A stretch of DNA of 64,000 bases, from NCBI RefSeq assembly GCF_003254395.2, contig NC_037644.1:9590086-9654085 (forward strand), read 5' to 3'. The position numbers and the translations under genes were made by a program. Numbering within the stretch: the first letter of the stretch is position 1; every line of letters starts with the position of its first letter. The notes under the pieces were generated by a model, which worked only from the letters and a program-made list of their open reading frames with translations, had not been told where the DNA came from and searched no databases. The DNA is from Apis mellifera (lineage: Eukaryota; Arthropoda; Insecta; Hymenoptera; Apidae). Positions 53,122 to 64,000 of this stretch are shown here, piece by piece.

Positions 53122-54220
53122 ATCTTACATATATTTTAGTTTGATACAAGTAGTTCTTTCCTGTATTGAATGTTTGGAAAATTGTCGCTATAACAACCAT
53201 TTATATCTACATACAGTAATGTCTATTTTAGCATGGAACTTTGGCTTGTGAATTTCAATACTGAATAAAAGATAAATTGCTAATTTAATCTGATTCATAT
53301 TCATTCAATTTAAATCGAAATTCTGTAACATATTTGAATTTATAAATAACTTCTATAAATTTAATTTGAGTGAATGCTAAAATAGACATTATTGTATCTT
53401 ACAGATTTAGTCTTTTAATGATAAATCAATATAAAAGGTCAATAAACATAAAAATACATATTATATTGAAAATAAAAAAAACTTATATTTTAGAATATAG
53501 TTAATTATTGATAAGCATAAAATTTATTTGTATATGTCCATTTATTATGATACATAAACATTTTAGTTTGAACACGATACAAGTGAAACATTAGATATAA
53601 AATAATAGATTATATACTATATATATATATATATATATATACTATATAAAGTATAAGTTCTTAAAGAAAGCAATTTTCTCTTTTTTGGAAAAATGTAATT
53701 TCAATTACATATTCATTAATTAATAATGTATTTACAACTACTTTTACATTATTATCATCTGTACTATTTTAGATAAATAGAATTCGATGATAAATAAACT
53801 ATTAATATTAATATGTAATGAAATAATTATACAATAAAAAAAAAGTGAAAATTAAAATGTGATAATCAATAAATTTGATAATCATCTTTATATAATAATT
53901 TAATAAGATTATACTTATTATTTATATTATTTCCCATTGATAAAAGAAATATATTGATTATTTTGATTTATTTATAATATATTCATTATTTATTACTTAT
54001 ATTATAATGCAAAATTATAAGAAAAAATATTTCCATAAATCTTTTATACTGATATGATACTATAGACTGATGTATGATATTTGCAATTATTAAATTTCTT
54101 GAATTTTTTTTATAATATGCAATAATTCATATAATATATGAATAAAAATTTTCAATGTAGAGTAAGTAATACTATGATATAGTATCACAATTTACATATT
54201 ATAAAAATTAATATTATTTT
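53122..54220. other. IFT22 upstream region and 3' flank of the dsRBD gene
   Basis: Holds the X-box (53184-53197) and a 22-bp inverted repeat (53213-53234 with 53374-53395, one mismatch), then AT-rich DNA with (TA)n at about 53617-53642. No gene is seen. Confidence 0.55.
53184..53197 (-). promoter_or_regulatory. RFX X-box upstream of IFT22
   Basis: GTCGCTATAACAAC fits the RFX X-box consensus RYYNYYATRRNRAC at every position, on both strands. It lies 63 bases before the IFT22 start codon. RFX factors drive ciliary genes through such sites in animals; the match is direct, the regulation inferred. Confidence 0.75.
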
Positions 54221-57200
54221 TTAAACCATTGGTTGATCTTGGATTATTGGCGTGGTTTCATCTGGATAGTTTAAACCATATAAAGCAAAAAGTGCAGATT
54301 TTGCTGCTATTTTCTTCGCATCTTTCTTGTTTTTTGCTGTAATATATATCCATACATTTTTTATATAAAAAAAAAAAAAAAAAAATAAAAAATAAAAATA
54401 AAAAAATAAAATAAAAAAACAAAAATAAAATAAAAAATTATATATGTTATATAATTTTCAAAATGTTATAAATATTAAATATGAATTATAAATTAATCTT
54501 TATTACTAATTTAATAATTTAATAATTTACTTTAATGTACAAAATATCTTTTTGTATATTAATAATAAACATATAAATATTTAAACTAAAAAAGGAATCA
54601 AATTATATATACAAAATATATATATATTACATTACCTGTTCCCGTATATTCAATGCCATCAATATCAACAGCAAGAGTAAACATTGTGTTAGGTGGATTG
54701 CCAACACGATTGAGTTCTACATATGTTAAACCAGGTCTCATTTGATTTAATAACATAACAGGATGTATGTTTGTTGCATTGGGCGGAAGTTCTTTTTGAA
54801 CTGGAGTTTTTTGGACATGAGAAATCTCTCGTTTGCTTCCTTTAACAGGCGATGGTAATCCTGGTCTTGGAACTGGAACTGATGTTCCTTGATTATGCCA
54901 TTCAAGGAAAAGTTTATACAATGCAAAGCTAGCTAAAGAACTCCATGGAATTTCATCACTTTCATCAACACTAGTATCCATTGGTGTTCCACTTTCTTCA
55001 TTATTATCTTCTTTTGATGTATTAGATGATTCTATAGCTTGATTCACTTGCCCATCTGATTCAGCATCCATACGTGCTTTCATAGTTGCAGCTGTCATTT
55101 TTTCAAGTAATAAAGCCTTCAATGCATTTTCAGCAGCATTTTGACGAGCAAGTGGCTTAGATAATCCTTGTCCAACATAGGTTTTACCATCAAGCTGTTT
55201 TATTTTCATTGAAAAAAATTATTTTACAATTTTGTCATTCAAAATAAAATATGTTGAATTATTTTAAATACCTCTGCATGAACAAGATATAGAGAGTTTG
55301 GCATAGGTCCTTGAGTTTCAGGAAATGTAAATTGCACTCCAGGTTTCATTTCATTTAATACCATAATTGCATTTTTTGGTTGTAATGTTTTTCTTAGACG
55401 TTGATTTAAACGAAGTCGTTTTAGTCTTTTATTTACCCTAACTAAAAATATAAATTTTAATCAATTTATTAAATAATAATATAATTTATTAATTTTTTCA
55501 ATATTTATATCAGTATATTAATATTCACAATGATTATTAATATTCCACAATTCAACAATAAGTTACTGGAGTATATAATAATAATTCTAATCTTCAAATT
55601 TGCGCAGTGAATTGTCATCATTATTTCAATAATAATTATATTCTGTAAATATTTCTTTTATTTTTTAAATAATTTATATAATTATTTTTTTTCAAAACAA
55701 ATTTTTGAATTAATTTAAAAAATTGAACTTAAATTTGCTATATACTTATTGATTTATTTTAAACTTACATCCAGGTGCTTTACGTCTCCATCTTGGATGT
55801 TGTTCTTGTATTTCCATATCTGTATTTTCAGGCACTTGATTTTCATTTTTTACTTCACATATATTACTTGGCAGTGTAGGATTAGAATTAGTTGTTAAAG
55901 GAGATGTTGGAGTGGAAACTAATGATTGAGATGATGAAATAGGATTATTTTGTGCAACTGCTGCATTTTGTTGTTGAGAAGGTTGTTTTAAAATTGGTTT
56001 TAATCGTTGAGGTTGAGACTGAGATTGAGATTGTGATTGAGGCTGTGATTGAGATTGAGATTGAGATTGAGATTGTGATTGGGATTGAGACTGAGGTTGT
56101 GGCTGAGATTGAGATTGAGAAGAATTTGTAATTGATTGTTGAGGTTGCTTAATTTGTGATTGTGGCAATTGTTGCTGTGGTTGAGATTTCCCTTGTTGCA
56201 AATTCCTTAATGTTGTTGGTTGCACCTGTGCCTGTTGAGGTTTCCCTTGTTGTAAGTTCCTTGCTGCTACTTGTTGTATTTGAGGTTGTTGCTGCTGTTG
56301 CTGCGGTTTAAATGATTGTGAATTTTGTGCACTTCCTTGTTTGTAATTATTTTGCTGATTTGGAGAAGATTGTGTTCCTTGAAAACTGCCTTGCTGATTG
56401 TACTGCAAAACATAGGGTGGGTCGCCGCTACACAAGGAACCTGTACGGTTGTGCTATCCCACCAAGGTCTAGCATCGCATATGCATTTGAAAGCAGTCTA
56501 ATGCTACCCTCATAATTCATACCAACCAAATTTCTTCTATGGCCAATATTTCTTTATATATAACTGAACTGAGTTTATATATAACAAAAAAAAAAAAAAA
56601 AAAAAAAAGATTGTATAAAATATAAAAAAAAATTTTTAAGTTTAACTCTCTCATTCTTTCTATAATAATTTTATTGTTATATATAGAATTATGAAATAAA
56701 ATATCATTTTTACCAAAAGTATTTTATATCTAAAATTTTTATACACATAATATATAATTTATAAAATTATAAATTCTGCAAATATATAATATATAAATAT
56801 ATAAATATATAATATAATATAAATATATAATATAAATTGCAATTATAGATAATTGTTTTTTAAAAATCTTTAATTATTGAAATATTTATATTTTCATTTA
56901 TTATATAAAATTTTTATCATAGTAAAATAATTTAAGAATAAAAGAGTTACATTAATTTTATAATTAATATTAATTTATAACATATAATATATCAAAGCAA
57001 TTTACAATTTATGAAAAATACTTAAACTAATTATTTAATTAAAATTTAACAAATAATAATATTAAAAAAATATATAACTGAATATAATTTTTTGTAAATT
57101 AAACATTAATACTTGAAAAAATGTGATATATATATATATATATATGTGTTATACAAATTAATGTTGATAAGTTTATTATAAAATTTATTAAAAATCATAA

Positions 57201-59694
57201 TCATTTGTACATCATTTAAACATCAGTTCAGTATGTTATTAAAAATATGGCCTATGGAGGCTATGCTATGTGGGTAACTGACGAACTAGTCCCTGGCTGA
57301 ATAGACCTCCTCGGTATTGTTGTATAGCTACTATTTCCTGCATTGCAGGGGAGGGGAAAGTAGGGACCACTAATTAGTACATGCAAATGGATGGAATATT
57401 GGAAACAACAAATGGAAGAACAATACATTATAATTGTGATGAATCTAAAATATTTCTAATGATTTCTTTTTTTTTTTGAAACAAAAAACTAAATATGTTT
57501 CATAATATTTTTCAATATAAAATGTAATCTTTCCAAGAGATAATTAAGATTTTTAATTTATAAATATTTTACAATTATAGAAATATTTTGAATAATTAAT
57601 TTTATAACATGTATGTTTTATTATTATATTTTTCATTAAAAAATACTTAAAAATGAATGATTCATTTAAATTAACTAACTTCATTTTTATTCTATTCTTA
57701 TTTATTTACTTTTATTTATATTATTATTTAGATTATAAGATTTCATTCAAAAAATAATTAAGAAAAACAGTAAAGTATTAAATACTTTGATTCTTAGAAA
57801 AAATGTATAATTAATAATTTTGTAATATATATATATTTATATACATATATGTATAAAATACATATAAGTACTTTGTGATAAAATTTCTGATACATATACA
57901 AAATGATATTATTACATACCTATATAATATATATCTTTATATTCTTAAAACTAACTTTATATTCTTAAAACTTTATATGTTGGTGAACATGAATTAAAGT
58001 ATTATATAATAATATAAAATATTGTATTATAATAATATAAATCCAAACAATAAAACTACATTATATTTTCATATTTTAAATTATGATATAAATTATTTAA
58101 ATATACTAAACTATACTATACACACAAAAAATTATTTATTCCTTCAAATATCAAGTTACAAATATAAATTTATCAAAATATTTTGTATATAACTTACATT
58201 ACTATGATTTCAATCAGCCATATAAATATACATATATAAAATATTAAATTCAAAAAATACTTTCTCCATGAATGTTTAGATAACATGGAAAATTTAAAAA
58301 AAAGGTCTTAAAAATCAAAATAAACATAAAAATTAAATTCAAAAGTTTTCTGAAGAATTTTTTAAATTTATTATAAATTTAATTATATTAGATAAAATGA
58401 GATAAAAATAGAGCATGATAGAGAAACAGATGTATTTATTTTATTGTTATCTTATTGCAAAATTAAATTGCTTATAGTTTGAAAAAAAACTTTAATGAAT
58501 ATTTTCTAAAATTAATTTTTATATCTATTTTAATCTCTAAAATCACTTTTTAAATTTTCTATTTATTTCATTTAAATATTTTGAATATGTATATTATCAA
58601 ATGTAAATGTATCTTATATTGCAAAAATACGGAAAACAGAATTTTATTTAAAAATAATATAAATTATTTCAATCTATTTTTAAAATTTTAAATATTAATA
58701 CTTTACATTATAATTATATATCTTTTATGTATATGCTATATATATATACTAAATATGTAAACCAAACATAAAAAATTTATATTATCTTTAATATATCTAT
58801 TAAAATAAATAATTAGAAAAAATAAAATAATTTTATTTTTGAACCATTCAAATTTTATAAATGAATATTTTTAAATTCATTTTCTAAAATATATTATTTT
58901 TAATGTTTTATTATATGATGCATATTTTATTTGTAAATTACAGAATTATCGAAAATAATTTTATAAATTTATTTGGTTAAAATAACATATATGTTATTAT
59001 TTATTTACTATGATCATATATTAAAATACAATATATTTTTATACATATTTTCATTTGAATAATTTTCTTAATGGTTTTTGAAAGATGTATGTATTTCTTA
59101 TAATTATTAAGAAAAAATTGTCATTAAATTATAAATAAAATAGCATAAAAAATAAGAAACTTACAGTGCTTTGACCTTGATATCCCACATTTGAACTATT
59201 TTGGTTTCTCACTGTAAATATAATTAAGAAAATTACTAATATTAATTATTAAAGTAAGTTATAATAAAATTAATATATATATAATTTTAAAATTATTTAT
59301 TTAAATTGACGAAAGAAATAAAAATATAGAAATAAATCTATATATATAGATATACATATATATATGTATGTACACATATATATTTCTAAATAATATACAT
59401 ATAATATTAAAAAATTATTTTTATCATTAAAAAAGTATAATATAAATATAATTATGCCAAAATCCATTTTAGGACGCCATTCTTTATAAGCCGGTATATA
59501 GATATCGATTTTTTTTATTAAAACTATTTACATTTTTGAGTATTAAAAATATGAAATATATATGAATATATTTATTATATTAGAATGTAAATATAAAATA
59601 TATATGTGTTCGAAATAATTTGATTTTTCTTTTAAAATTATTTAAGTAACTTACTATTGGCATAGCCTTGACTCTGTCTGCTTCTTGTATACAT
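54221..59694 (-). CDS. Two-dsRBD RNA-binding protein with Gln/Ser-rich N-terminus
   Basis: Six exons: 59655-59694, 59165-59211, 55769-56402, 55272-55441, 54636-55194, 54221-54336; in phase, 521 residues. The start MYTRSRQSQGYAN leads into a long Gln-rich region with a (SQ)n/(PQ) array, then dsRBD1 at about 259-328 (PKNAIMVLNEMKPGVQF to GQGLSKPLARQNAAENAL). An acidic Ser-rich linker and dsRBD2 at about 439-505 follow (HPVMLLNQMRPGLTY to NKKDAKKIAAKSALFALYGL). The gene stops soon after, without a deaminase, helicase or kinase domain. The domains resemble those of ADAR/ILF3 and of the fly two-dsRBD protein DIP1, so a nuclear dsRNA-binding role is likely; I do not assign a symbol. Exon 3's acceptor (TTTTGCAG) follows a 2.8-kb intron with GC-rich islands. 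Confidence 0.85.
56011..56125 (-). repeat. CAR/TCN hexamer array coding (Ser-Gln)n
   Basis: A run of Ser-Gln and Pro-Gln codon pairs (mostly CAATCT/CAATCA-like hexamers on the minus strand) inside exon 3 of the dsRBD gene. It is prone to length change; coding sense is kept throughout. Confidence 0.85.
56403..56516. other. GC-rich, hairpin-forming block next to the dsRBD exon-3 acceptor
   Basis: A GC-rich island in AT-rich intron. Two adjacent stems can form: GGTGGG (56416-56421) with CCCACC (56458-56463), having an inner CACAA/TTGTG stem, and TAGCAT (56470-56475) with ATGCTA (56501-56506). The two-hairpin shape recalls H/ACA RNAs, but the hinge and tail do not fit boxes H and ACA. On the minus strand a 30-codon ORF (MNYEGSIRLLSNAYAML...) is also present, so it could be an alternative exon part. 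Confidence 0.35.
57266..57337 (-). CDS. Candidate alternative terminal exon of the dsRBD gene
   Basis: On the minus strand a strong acceptor (CCCCTCCCCTGCAATGCAG) precedes 24 codons: EIVAIQQYRGGLFSQGLVRQ, then LPT and a stop TAG (57266-57268). The phase matches the donor at the end of exon 59165-59211, so joining would truncate the protein at about 52 residues without any dsRBD. GC content is far above the surroundings. It may be a regulated stop-containing exon or a short isoform. Confidence 0.45.
   Translation of the reverse strand, partial: EIVAIQQYRGGLFSQGLVRQLPT
57338..59164. other. Rest of the large second intron of the dsRBD gene
   Basis: AT-rich. Apart from a GC-richer tract just right of the candidate exon (57338-57375, containing CCTGC/GCAGG-type inverted words), I see only (TA)n and poly-A/T tracts. 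Confidence 0.5.
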
Positions 59695-60794
59695 GCTGAA
59701 GTTTCTTTAAGTTAAATTATTTCAGATATAATCAAATTTAGAATATATAAATATTTTTTACATTTCATTTAATTTTTAAATATAGAATAAAATTAATTTA
59801 TATAAAACACCTATAAGTATTATTACTTCCAACTCATAAATTGGAAATGACTTTCTATCTCGTTACATAGAAGTAGGAAATGACGTTTTTGCTGTTGTCG
59901 GAAATGGCAAATCTGCCATATTGACCATTAAGCGCATGCTTTAATAACGACAATTTCATAAATTTAATTAGAACATATTTCTTTGCAATATTATTTGTTT
60001 TCTTCATAATTTTTTAAAATTAAGTAATAAAATTTTTCATTTTATATTGTTAAAAAAAACTAATTTTTATATAATTATTTTTTCTATAAATTTAAATAAA
60101 TATTTTTTGCATTTTAAAATGTACAGGAAGTCTTATTTTATAGTTTTTTCTATAAAATTTTCATAATATATTCTATAAATAAAAATAAGATATTATATAA
60201 ATATATATTCATAAATTGTTACAAAATTATAATAGAAATATGAAATGATTGAATTTTTTATTTCATCATGAAAATACTGACAAAATTTATAGAAAAAAAT
60301 TATAAAAAAAAACTGAAACGTCTATATAATAAAAATAAATAAAAAAAATTTTATATGGTATTAGAAATGTGTTTTATAATATGTTATTACATTATGTTTT
60401 TATTTTTTTGTATTATAATTTTTATTAATATTTTTATGTTGAATGTAAGTAAAATATTTTAAAGAAATTTTTTTATTTAATTATTAATTACTAAAATATT
60501 TTATTTAATTAATAATTACTAAAATTATTAATATCGATTATTAATTGTTATAAAATACATTAGAATTTTTCAATAAAAATTTTTTAATTAGTTTTACAAA
60601 CAATAGTTTATGTAAATTTATATTATGTAATAAAGAAACATAAAATTTATAAATTTAGAGGATTTAAAATTAAAAAAAAATATATATATATATACATCAT
60701 TAGTTATTTAATTATACCAATAATATATTGTAACATATTTTACAAGATTTAACTTTTACTATTCAGAAAAATTGTATTATAAAATATTATAAAT
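59695..60794. promoter_or_regulatory. Promoter side of the dsRBD gene and 3' flank of WBP11
   Basis: The island at 59880-59945 stands out: it contains a palindromic ATGGCAAATCTGCCAT and GCGCATGC (59932-59939), an NRF1/Ewg-type core about 240 bases before the dsRBD-gene ATG. The rest is AT-rich and presumably includes the WBP11 3' UTR. Confidence 0.45.
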
Positions 60795-63217
60795 TTAAAG
60801 TAATCCTTCCATTTCTTGCATAAATTGCATATATGCATCATCTTTTGTTTTAGGTTGAGTAGTTCGTACTGGTTGTGTTTCTGGTATCCTTTCTGAAAGT
60901 CTTGATAGAGTGCTTGGTTTTTTCTTATCATCTCTTTTCACACGAAGAGAGGTAGGTAAAAATCTTGTAACATCAGCTGCTAAATTTCTAATTTGTGGTT
61001 TTGCTTCAATAGTTGTAGTACATTTACCATCTTTATCTTTTCTATTAATTAATTGTGGTGCAGCAGAAAGTACATTAGGTGTTTTAGGTTGTGATCCTGT
61101 TCCAGATTGTGTCTGCAATTGAGGATTTCCTATGTTTGTCATATTTGATAAATTTGGCATTTGCATTTGTGGAGGAGGCATTCTAGGCATACTTGGTGGA
61201 CCAGGTCTTAACATTCTTGGCATTCCTGGTGGTGGACCTATAAATAATTAAATTTTAATTAATATTTTGATATTTTGTATTATACTTTGTCACTTTATTT
61301 TCTTTTTTTTGTAACACCATTTTTATCATTAATAATAAATATTTAAAGAAAAGATTTTTAAAAATATTTATATTATTTTAATAATTTTCATATACAATAT
61401 AGCTATATTGTATATTATATTAATATATAAATAATGATAAATATTTTGATAAATTATTAAATAATATAATTTATTCTTACCAGGAGGTAAACGAAGTCCA
61501 ATACGAGGAGGAGGTGGTGGAGGCATTCTTAAATGTAATGGTGGTGGTGGAGGTCTATACATTAAAGGAGGAGGTGGTAATCCCATAGGGGGCATTGTAT
61601 GTGGTTGTGTATGTTGAGAATGAGAATGTGACGTATGTTGATTATGGTTTGATGAATGATCTGATGCTCCTGGTGGTTCTAGATCTTCTTCTTCCGTTTT
61701 ATTATTAACAGATTTGTTATTAGATTTTGAATTAGGTTCATTTTCTGCTTCAAGTAACGATAATCGAGCATTTAAATCTTGAGCTCGTTCGGTTTCTCGT
61801 TTTTTATGAACAACTTCCATTTCACGCATAAATTGGTCAATATCTTGTCCTGCCATAGCTAACATTTTCTGTTGTAAAGTAGTTGGTTTTACTTTAGATA
61901 TGTCTCTTTCTTTTTCTTTTTCTTTATCAGCATCTTTATCTTTATTTTCTGATTCTTGTTTATCTTCTTTGTCATCCGCAAATCGAATTGTTCTCGATTT
62001 TGGTGCTGATTCTTTAGACTATATATAATTATATGATTACTTAATAATAACGTATATATATAATATATACTATAATAAACATATTAATTGATTTTGAATA
62101 AATTTAAATACCTTTTCAGATGTATCTTCATCATCACTTGATAAATCAGGGGGAGGAAAAGGTGGAACACCAGGTGGTTCCTTATTAGGTGCTAATGTTG
62201 GTATAGAAGAAGATGTTGCATATGCACTTGTTTTTTTTAAAATGCTTGGTGGAATTGGTATGTTCATAAGAGGATGATGTTGTGGTATATAATGTGGATG
62301 AGGAGGATACATATGTGCTGGTGGTTGTGGCATATCTGGTAAAGGTATTTGAGAAGTTAAGGAACCTGAAAACATATTTTATATGAAGTACAAAATTTTA
62401 CATTGTAAATAATATCATAATATCATAAATATTATTAAATACCTGAATACATTCGAGATATATCATTACCAGCTGATGGCAATGGAATTTCATCAACTTG
62501 TACTTGTTGTGCATGTCTTACAGCTTCAAAATAAGAAACTAAATCTATTCTTCTACGTTCATATTGAATTAATTGTTCTTTTAATTCAGCCCATTTTTCT
62601 TGATCATCTTTTGCCTACAAAGAAACAAAAGTAAAAATGATATACTTATTTTATAATATATAAATTATCAACATTGATTTCATCTTACCAATAATTTTTG
62701 TAGCAAATATATAGCTATTATATAGGAAGTACTTACATACATTTTTAAGACACGGTCTAAAGTCTCCTTTAATTTCTTCCGTTTATCTTTCAATACTTTC
62801 TCATTAAGAGGTGGTGGCTGCATAACATTATATTCTAAAAATTATTTAAAATTTTAATTTTTTTTATATACATATGTATATATTATACAATTAATAATAA
62901 TTAATATTTCTAGATTTATAAAATATTAAATATTTTGCTAACCCATTTGATCTATTTTTTCCATTTCTTCAATAATTTGAGCAGGATCTTTGCCTTTTAA
63001 AACAGCAGCACGTACTAACTGTCTCTGTTTTTTGTTTTTCTTTAATTCCTTTTTACGTGCTTCTTTACCTATAATAAATTCGTAAATAATAAATTATAAC
63101 TTAGTAATTTATAATTTTAAAGAATAAATTTTTAGGTTATGTTATTTACTAACGTGCTTGATCAGTGGGATTCATATATTTCCCACTTTTTGTGGTATTT
63201 ATTGAACGACGACCCAT
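60795..63217 (-). CDS. WBP11: WW domain-binding protein 11 (splicing factor)
   Basis: A nuclear pre-mRNA splicing protein that binds WW-domain partners (PQBP1) and PP1. Seven exons: 63154-63217, 62943-63068, 62737-62834, 62443-62614, 62112-62365, 61481-62018, 60795-61237; in phase, 564 residues (human 641). The N-terminus MGRRSINTTKSGKYMNPTDQ and the following Lys/Arg-rich KEARKKELKKNKKQRQLVRA block are diagnostic. Proline-rich WW ligands (PPPPP, PPGMPRM) fill the middle and end. The segment KSRTIRFADD is PP1-docking-like (RxVxF type, here TIRFAD). The C-terminus DAYMQFMQEMEGLL matches the family end. Regular gene, no defects. Confidence 0.97.
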
Positions 63218-64000
63218 ATTTTATTATTTAATAAAATTTCTTAAAACTTAAATTTATGTTCTGTTTTCACAATTTTTATATTAAATAAATTATTATTTAC
63301 ATTCATCATAACTATAGATTCACCATTAATACTGAGAATATACTATAGAGTGTACACTAAAAAACTTCACTATAGTTTGAATTTTATTTGTCCAGTATAT
63401 ATAAATTGATTGGAGAGTAGATTAAATTGAGAACACGAATAGAAAAATAAAATTCTAATACTTAAATTCAATTTTCATAAAATATGGTATATATATAATA
63501 ATTCAAAAAAATTCATAACCTGTTTCTGTTATAAACAGAAGCCGGTTCAATAATAACTTTATATAGTTAAGTAAGTATACATTTCGTGTTAATTGTGTAA
63601 ATAATATTTTTTACTTTATTAATATATAAATAAAAATCATAATTTTAATTATTATTAAATATTAGTTATTACATATATTATAATATTATAATATTGTAAT
63701 GGTATTAATGAAGATTATATTATTAATATTAATATTATATTATTATATAATATTAATATTATTAATATTATAATATTATAATATTAAAATATTATATTAG
63801 TTTATACTTATTGAATGATGTATAAAGTTCTTTATATTATATATTTAATACAGATATTGTATAAATACATATATGTATATATATATACATATATATAAAT
63901 AATTAAAATAATATAATATTAAAAAATAATTTATAATTTTATAATTATAAATGGCTTAATTTAATATTATATTATTAAATTTATGTAATATTAATAACAA
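63218..64000. other. Upstream region of WBP11 and AT-rich low-complexity DNA
   Basis: A short presumed promoter near 63230-63560 includes the inverted repeat TTCTGTTATAAACAGAA. It is followed by ATT/TAA-rich low-complexity sequence to the window end. No gene is seen. Confidence 0.5.

Noticed and set aside
56416..56506. H/ACA snoRNA
   Set aside because: Two-hairpin shape fits, but neither strand has an ANANNA hinge and a terminal ACA at the right place.
57310..57335. let-7-like sequence (TTGTTGTATAGCTACT)
   Set aside because: Only a short partial match; the seed GAGGTAG is absent.
1..64000. tRNA, rRNA, CRISPR arrays, viral or transposase genes
   Set aside because: No cloverleaf with a GTTCRA arm, no spaced repeats, and no transposase or reverse transcriptase motifs were seen on either strand.

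Overview
The window is an AT-rich stretch of insect nuclear DNA carrying nine spliced protein-coding genes plus one small upstream ORF. Every large gene is split by short AT-rich introns, and family resemblance is to animal genes throughout. The extreme AT content, the abundance of (TA)n and poly-A/T tracts, and the character of the proteins suggest a bee (Hymenoptera, Apis-like). That taxonomic call is inference. There are no bacterial, plasmid or CRISPR features. I built exon models by hand from GT-AG (one GC-AG) junctions, checking that every junction keeps the reading phase and that the joined proteins match known families.

Layout. 1-12.5 kb (+): the 3' part of the facilitative glucose transporter Glut1. 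Its last constitutive exon is followed by a phase-matched microexon and at least three alternative coding ends spread over 10 kb. One of these ends in a PDZ-ligand-like tail, as vertebrate GLUT1 does. 12.5-16.7 kb: AT-rich intergenic DNA. 16.7-17.9 kb (-) MED27 and 18.9-21.5 kb (+) VAC14 are head to head, with YY1-like and NRF1/Ewg-like sites between them. 22.1-24.6 kb (-): a TBK1/IKK-epsilon kinase, tail to tail with VAC14. 25 kb: a foldback repeat cluster. 27.9-37.3 kb (+): a 25-exon thioester protein of the alpha-2-macroglobulin/complement family. It has the GCGEQ thioester, a C3-like downstream histidine and a Cys-rich, NTR-like C-terminus. 40.0-45.1 kb (-): the I-BAR protein MIM/MTSS1. 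45.7-47.3 kb (+): a 68-codon ORF overlapping by ATGA the start of a membrane-anchored ankyrin-repeat protein, so it is possibly dicistronic. 48.9-51.0 kb (+): bifunctional CoA synthase. 52.2-53.1 kb (-): the ciliary GTPase IFT22, with a perfect RFX X-box match in its promoter. 54.2-59.7 kb (-): a two-dsRBD, Gln/Ser-rich protein without a deaminase domain. 60.8-63.2 kb (-): the splicing factor WBP11.

The genes do not form one pathway; this is an ordinary gene-dense animal neighbourhood. The most interesting items are the Glut1 3'-exon cassette, the complement-like thioester protein, the overlapping ORF pair, the X-box at IFT22, and GC-rich structured islands inside the dsRBD gene's large intron.
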